From: Acidobacteriota bacterium
Lineage (GTDB): Bacteria; Acidobacteriota; Terriglobia; UBA7540
Assembly (NCBI GenBank): GCA_021789565.1
Contig: JAJYJL010000126.1
Location: 1 to 11,462, forward strand
Direction of reading: 5' to 3'
Length of the DNA stretch: 11,462 nucleotides
A program made the translations under genes and the position numbers. Below the pieces are notes generated by a model. The model searched no databases and was not told where the DNA came from. It saw only the letters and a program-made list of their open reading frames with translations. This document shows positions 7,723-11,462 of this stretch, piece after piece. Every line of letters begins with the position of its first letter. Position 1 is the stretch's first letter.

Positions 7723-9597
7723 CTAACGAGCGTTCTGGGCCGTCTGAAAACGGAAGATCGGTCCCCAGTCGCCGACATCACCCCGGCTGCTCCGTGCCCG
7801 GACCTTCCAATAATATGTGGTTCCTGGGTTGAGAAATGTTGCGGGCACCTTCCATTCCGCCTTGTCTGACCCGACGTTTTGCCAAAGTGTCGGAGAGAGC
7901 GGCCATCGGCAGTCAGGTCGCAAGCTTACCAGGACTTGGTAATCTACAATCTTCACCGAAGAGTCCGGGTCGTGGGTGGGCACCCACCTCAGGGTTGGCG
8001 TCAATGAATCAACTACATTACCGTCACGTGGCGCCTCCGCTGCTTGGACCTCACATGGCAGATGTCGGTTGTCAATTTCCTTCCACCGATAAGTTATCCG
8101 AACCTTGGTTAGCCCGGTCGATTCATGCCAAAAGTGGATGGTGTTTCTACCAAGCGACAGGGCTGGCAGGCTTTCGGGTGAGACCTGCAGGTCAGTCACG
8201 GATCGGAAGGCATCCACGCCCGCCTGTGTCTCCGGTCTGGTCGAGGCATTTCCCCGGAGTGCAAACCCAATTTCGTATTTGTAAATGACTCCACTCTCCG
8301 AGATTTTCGAGTCCAGGTCGAGGTCCACTTTCTTCGCGCCCTTATGCCATTCAAAAGTGTAAACGCCCCCCGAGTCGAAGGCCGGTTTGCCAAAAAAGAT
8401 CCGCGCCAAATCGAGGCTTGAACTGCCTTCTTTCACGAGCGTACAGAAAAGACGGCCACCCACGATGGGATAAGGGCTTGTTATCGGAATAGAGAAGACG
8501 GAAGGCCGAGTATACAACTCGTCCTGCAGGTCCAGGACATGGATGGCTGGGCACTTATCGTCGTTGGTCTGAGTAGCGATGTTACCGTAGTCCTTCGGAA
8601 TCCACAAATACGGCTTGATGTCGATACGGCGAAGGTCTGGCTCCCAGATGAGTTGACCATTCGCATAAAGTTCGGGCGTATCGGGCCGCTTGTCCAGTCC
8701 TTCAAACTTTTCCAGTTCGGGCTTCCACCAACGGACGAGTTTCTCACCGGGCTTAAGAGTCATCGACATGGTGTAGTCTTTCGCGATCTCGCTGTCGTAA
8801 CTGTGCTCTTCGTAATTGTCCTTGTACGAAATGTAGTACCGGATCATCTCCTCGTTAACCTCAGGGGAGTCCGGTGCGCGAAACCAGGGATCTTGCGGAT
8901 GAATTGTGCGCTCGATGAGCGATTTGTCGTGCTCGACTGTCGCGAGGCCAGCGATTGTGTGGTTGTCATGGTCCAAGTAAAAGACTTTGACATTGCCGTC
9001 GAGCAAATGCCAAGCGCCCTTGTAAAAGGCCTCAGAAACCGTGTGCCCCCAGAGTTCCTGGACGCGAGCCTTCAATCCCGCGGTGGTCCAAAGACATTTC
9101 ATCCAGGCCGCAGTGTGTCCACAGATTCCGTAGCCATAGCCGTTCAGCCCGCGTACTGGATGCAGGGCTGATTCATCATGCGGGGAACGCTGAAACCGTT
9201 TGTAAAGGATCCACCACCAAAGGGCAAGTGCCTTCTCTTCGTCCGTGCGATATCCATTCGTCGCCTCGGCAACAATGGATTTAACGTCGAACCAGTCATA
9301 GTGCCCGTTCACAGTCAGGCGCGGGTTCACGACCGGAGCGTCCCCGAGATTCTCGATGGTGATTTCCAAGTTTTCCGGATCCATTGTCCCGCCCACCTCA
9401 ACGGTATACTCGGCCTCCGCCTTGTCGATCACAACGGACCATCGCTTTTCCTCGGGGGGCGCCTGAGCTGCCACATCAGGAGCCGACCCCTCTTGCGCGA
9501 CTGCCGCTTCGCCAAGACTACTCGGGAGGAATGCACTTCCCAGAGCCGATACCGCGCCGGTTTTGAGGAATTCTCTGCGACGAAGTGTACTCGACAT
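7723..9597 (-). CDS. Tat-exported transglutaminase-like protein with C-terminal FN3-like domain
   Basis: A 624-residue protein from an ATG with a near-perfect ribosome binding site. Residues 6-12 (RRREFLK), a hydrophobic stretch to about 32 and AVAQE form a Tat signal. Residues about 52-105 look like an Ig-like beta domain (ITIENLGDAPVVNPRLTVNG). Residues about 115-215 match the transglutaminase-like papain-fold core: GYGYGICGHTAAWM with Cys159, a helix, GHTVSEAF with His185, and GAWHLLDGN with Asp200, giving a complete Cys-His-Asp triad in the right order. The middle (about 220-500) is beta-rich and unrecognised. Residues about 513-618 look like a fibronectin type III domain (TPTLRWVP; GTTYYWKVRARSSRG; WGPIFRFQT). 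Bacterial members of this superfamily are mostly cysteine proteases, amidases or of unknown role rather than protein crosslinkers. It is the first gene after the 561 bp gap and may lead the enzyme operon. A role in cleaving glycoprotein or peptide-linked glycans would be speculation. Confidence 0.85.
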   Translation of the reverse strand: MSSTLRRREFLKTGAVSALGSAFLPSSLGEAAVAQEGSAPDVAAQAPPEEKRWSVVIDKAEAEYTVEVGGTMDPENLEITIENLGDAPVVNPRLTVNGHYDWFDVKSIVAEATNGYRTDEEKALALWWWILYKRFQRSPHDESALHPVRGLNGYGYGICGHTAAWMKCLWTTAGLKARVQELWGHTVSEAFYKGAWHLLDGNVKVFYLDHDNHTIAGLATVEHDKSLIERTIHPQDPWFRAPDSPEVNEEMIRYYISYKDNYEEHSYDSEIAKDYTMSMTLKPGEKLVRWWKPELEKFEGLDKRPDTPELYANGQLIWEPDLRRIDIKPYLWIPKDYGNIATQTNDDKCPAIHVLDLQDELYTRPSVFSIPITSPYPIVGGRLFCTLVKEGSSSLDLARIFFGKPAFDSGGVYTFEWHKGAKKVDLDLDSKISESGVIYKYEIGFALRGNASTRPETQAGVDAFRSVTDLQVSPESLPALSLGRNTIHFWHESTGLTKVRITYRWKEIDNRHLPCEVQAAEAPRDGNVVDSLTPTLRWVPTHDPDSSVKIVDYQVLVSLRPDCRWPLSPTLWQNVGSDKAEWKVPATFLNPGTTYYWKVRARSSRGDVGDWGPIFRFQTAQNAR

Positions 9598-9606
9598 GAC
9601 TTGTTA

Positions 9607-9612
9607 CCTCCT
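9607..9612 (-). promoter_or_regulatory. Ribosome binding site of the transglutaminase-like gene
   Basis: On the - strand AGGAGG, within AGAGGAGGTAACAAG, lies 9 bases before the ATG at 9597. It is the strongest Shine-Dalgarno sequence in the cluster. Confidence 0.8.
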
Positions 9613-9761
9613 CTGGAGCGTGAATTCGGAAGGGTTTTCAGGAGGAAGGAGGGCAAGAGAACCGGTGACGCACTCTGCTTGCCTTTCTGGGTTCAGCGCA
9701 GGCGACGCGTGCTTTCGCTCTTCCTGCCAAATCCAATTGCGGCCTGATGAAGTCTGAGTTT

Positions 9762-9788
9762 TGATCAATAAATTAAACGACTGATCAA
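9762..9788. promoter_or_regulatory. Paired TGATCAA sites, 20 bp apart, in an AT-rich block
   Basis: TGATCAA occurs at 9762-9768 (within the palindrome TTGATCAA, 9761-9768) and again at 9782-9788, 20 bp apart start to start, about two helical turns, with AT-rich DNA between. The block lies about 165-190 bp upstream of the transglutaminase-like gene. It could hold a regulator-binding pair or a promoter; the sequence alone does not decide. Confidence 0.35.
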
Positions 9789-9853
9789 CCATCACTGTTG
9801 CGTTCGGCTCTCCAATACCAATTGCATACCCGTTCAACCATCACGCCGTTGCG
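9785..9853. repeat. Direct repeat TCAACCATCAC plus GTTGCG
   Basis: TCAACCATCAC occurs exactly at 9785-9795 and 9834-9844, 49 bp apart. Each copy is followed by GTTGCG (9797-9802 and 9848-9853) after 1 or 3 bases. The conserved second element makes chance less likely than for the 11-mer alone. The location upstream of the enzyme genes suggests tandem operators, or it may be a small duplication. Confidence 0.55.
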
Positions 9854-10032
9854 GAAGACAAATTCTTTCGTGGTACAACCAGATTTCTCCTTAAAGCGGG
9901 CCGCGCCATCCTCCAGGCAGCCACGAGTCCCCGGGGAATACATTAGCTTCGAAGCAACCCCAAAACCCTGGCATTAGCGAAATGCCTATCTATTTCCTGC
10001 CGCGCCACCGACGGGTCAATACAGAGATTTAA

Positions 10033-10101
10033 GGGCAGGTTCCGAATGCCCACGGGAACACCTTTCGGGTTACTCGTGGGCAGGAATCTCGGTCCCTGCC
10101 C
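10033..10101. promoter_or_regulatory. Overlapping, mutually exclusive hairpin arms in the receptor-enzyme gap
   Basis: GCCCACG (10048-10054) pairs exactly with CGTGGGC (10075-10081). GGGCAGG (10078-10084) pairs exactly with CCTGCCC (10095-10101). The two stems share the bases 10078-10081, so they cannot form together. A second GGGCAGG at 10033-10039 could also pair with 10095-10101 and enclose the first stem. No T-run follows on either strand, so a simple terminator is not supported. If transcribed on the - strand, the segment lies 58 bases after the receptor stop codon and about 440 bases before the next gene. It may be an RNA switch, a processing or stabilising structure, or DNA palindromes without RNA function. 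Confidence 0.45.
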
Positions 10102-10158
10102 ATCCAACGCTGTAACAGTTAACGATCAGAGAAAACCACCGACTGCATTCGTGATTCT

Positions 10159-11462
10159 TCAGAAATCAAGGCTGGCCCCTAATACGATCTGACGCGGTCC
10201 AGAGTTATTAATACCACCGCTGATGCCTCTGATGACGCCGGCGCTGAGACTAGTGATATTGGTATTCGGGTTAGAGAAGTTCGGATGATTGAAGAAGTTC
10301 GTAGCCGTCATCCGAATCTCCAACCTTGCCCTCTCCCGGATGGTGAAGTACTTGAATAGTCCGAAGTCGAAGTTCGCGTGTCCGGGCCCAAAGATCATCC
10401 CGTTACTGGCGTTACCGTAAGTGCCGTTGGCCGGTATGACGAATGCCGTCGGGTTGAACCATAACTGACCAGGCCCAGTACCGGGGTTGGCCATAGCCCA
10501 GTTGCCAGCTACATCCGGCCGGAGGCAGGTGTAGTTCAGGGATCGATTATTGGGTGTATCGACGGCGCACTCATGCGGGGTTATATACTGGCCTGACTCG
10601 AGCGTTAGCAACCACGAAACCTGCCAGTTGCCGAAGCCCTGCCGGACGAAACCCGGAAGGCTGGAGCCGAAGCGTTTACCGGTGCCGAACGGCAACCCGT
10701 ACTGGCCGTAAGTGGTAAACCGGTTGGCAACGACGGCGCCATTCCCCGGACCCCAGTCCCGCCGGAAGTTGTAGGGGTCCTCAGGGAAGCCAACTAAGTC
10801 CCCGCCATACATGTCGGTCAGGACCCGCGCCCACGTGTAGCCAGCCTGTAACATGAGGCCGGAGGTGAACTGACGCTGCACACCCATGTTCAGGAGATTA
10901 CCCATCTGGCTTCCGCCATTGTTGTAGAACATGATCGAATTGAAGTTTGGGTTGAGATACAGATTCTCGTTCGCCGGATTGGTGCTCGCTGGCGGCTGGG
11001 TAAGGTCGTGGCCATACAGCAGCTGGAGCGTCCGGCTACCCATGTACCTCACGTGCGCAACCATCTGGAAAGGAAACTCGTGCTCGACGCCCAGGCTCCA
11101 CTGCTGCGTATACGGCTCGCGAGGGTGCTCCGTGACTCCGCTGATGTTCTCTGTCCCCAGTTGTGCGGATTGTGTCCCTGGGAACGGGTCAGGAAACGAG
11201 AACGCCGGCCCTGTGCCAGTCATGGAGTTAGTAAAGAACTCGTTGGAATTGAAAGGCCCGTTCTGGAATGGATCCAATACGACCCAGTCAAAAGGCGAAT
11301 ACGAAATAGAGTAACCGCCTCGAACCACGGTCCGGTTATTGCTGAAGGGCCGGTACGCAAATCCGAAGTTCGGCGCGAACTCGTGACTGGGGGTGGTCAT
11401 CAAGCTGTTGGCAGGGTAGCCAACCGCATTGGCGGTTACAAAGACCCCGGAATTGGGACCGG
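10159..11462 (-). CDS. TonB-dependent outer-membrane receptor (Oar-like), C-terminal beta-barrel, cut by window edge
   Basis: The frame is open to the window edge; the TTG at 11403 is internal, as sensible receptor-like sequence continues upstream (SGVFVTANAVGYPANS). About 433 residues are visible. They alternate beta strands and polar loops typical of the barrel of acidobacterial TonB-dependent receptors that carry an N-terminal carboxypeptidase-regulatory-like domain (outside the window): FGFAYRPFSNNRTVVRGGYS near the start, YTQQWSLGVEHEF, VRYMGSRTLQLLYG, GYTWARVLTDM, NWQVSWLLTLESGQ, then RLEIRMTATNFFNHPNFSNPN and a C-terminal LGASLDF whose last Phe suits outer-membrane insertion. The likely role is energy-dependent uptake of oligosaccharides across the outer membrane using TonB-ExbBD. 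Such receptors work without a SusD partner in this phylum, and none is seen here. It lies upstream of the enzyme genes in the same direction, but the 561 bp gap leaves co-transcription open. Confidence 0.88.
   Translation of the reverse strand, partial: GPNSGVFVTANAVGYPANSLMTTPSHEFAPNFGFAYRPFSNNRTVVRGGYSISYSPFDWVVLDPFQNGPFNSNEFFTNSMTGTGPAFSFPDPFPGTQSAQLGTENISGVTEHPREPYTQQWSLGVEHEFPFQMVAHVRYMGSRTLQLLYGHDLTQPPASTNPANENLYLNPNFNSIMFYNNGGSQMGNLLNMGVQRQFTSGLMLQAGYTWARVLTDMYGGDLVGFPEDPYNFRRDWGPGNGAVVANRFTTYGQYGLPFGTGKRFGSSLPGFVRQGFGNWQVSWLLTLESGQYITPHECAVDTPNNRSLNYTCLRPDVAGNWAMANPGTGPGQLWFNPTAFVIPANGTYGNASNGMIFGPGHANFDFGLFKYFTIRERARLEIRMTATNFFNHPNFSNPNTNITSLSAGVIRGISGGINNSGPRQIVLGASLDF

Larger units (their letters stand above)
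9598..10158. other. 561 bp intergenic stretch between receptor and enzyme genes
   Basis: No credible gene is visible. Read on the - strand it covers the 3' region of the receptor gene and the upstream region of the transglutaminase-like gene. It contains an 11 bp direct repeat with a shared downstream half (9785-9853), two TGATCAA sites 20 bp apart (9762 and 9782), and a set of overlapping hairpin arms (10033-10101). A weak promoter-like TTGATC on the - strand (9788-9783) precedes the AT-rich TTTAATTTATT, but the -10 match is poor. The length is well above the 106-191 bp gaps between the other genes, which suits a separate promoter and control region for the enzyme genes. Confidence 0.6.

Noticed and set aside
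7617..7781. N-terminal extension of the GH105 frame to an ATG at 7781
   Set aside because: It would overlap the preceding gene by 59 bp and place 55 unrelated residues before a clear signal peptide; the ATG at 7616 has a ribosome binding site.
8539..9171. 210-codon open frame on the + strand, followed by another at 9178-9747
   Set aside because: The first lies antisense to the transglutaminase-like gene; the second does too for most of its length, extending only past that gene's start. Their translations mirror the opposite strand and carry no recognisable domain.
1..11462. CRISPR array or toxin-antitoxin pair
   Set aside because: No regularly spaced repeats and no small paired genes with recognisable motifs are present.

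Overview
The window looks like a carbohydrate-use region of an Acidobacteriota-type genome, perhaps Solibacter/Bryobacter-like. This is inferred mainly from the last gene, an Oar-like TonB-dependent receptor whose C-terminus has the FNHPNFSNPNT-type segment and terminal aromatic residue common in that phylum, and from the number of Tat-exported polysaccharide-active proteins. No database search was possible, so the phylum is a recognition-based inference.

Left end (1-1294): a patch of mobile-element debris on the + strand. It holds the C-terminal end of a serine recombinase cut by the window edge, about 650 bp without a convincing gene but with several perfect inverted repeats, and a tyrosine-integrase gene that keeps its ribosome binding site and N-terminal domain. 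The integrase is broken by two adjacent in-frame stops and then loses its catalytic domain.

Right nine tenths (1295-11462): five genes, all on the - strand, in transcription order: (1) the C-terminal barrel of an outer-membrane TonB-dependent receptor; (2) a Tat-exported transglutaminase-like protein with a C-terminal FN3-like domain; (3) a Sec-exported GH105 unsaturated rhamnogalacturonyl hydrolase; (4) a Tat-exported GH2 family protein whose acid/base motif has no glutamate; (5) a Tat-exported protein with an acetyl-xylan-esterase-like alpha/beta hydrolase domain followed by a second, apparently nucleophile-less hydrolase fold. Genes 2-5 are separated by 106-191 bp; a 561 bp gap separates the receptor from gene 2 and carries repeats and hairpins that could be regulatory.

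Working model (inference): the locus handles rhamnogalacturonan or a related pectic glycan. The receptor takes up oligosaccharides, the GH105 removes the unsaturated uronic acid left by a lyase (no lyase lies in this window), the GH2 and the esterase act on side chains and acyl groups, and the transglutaminase-like protein has an unknown exported role. No SusD-like partner is visible. The most unusual points are the missing catalytic Glu in the GH2, the transglutaminase-like gene inside a glycan-degradation locus, the tandem active/degenerate hydrolase, and the structured repeats in the 561 bp gap and in the recombinase-integrase gap.
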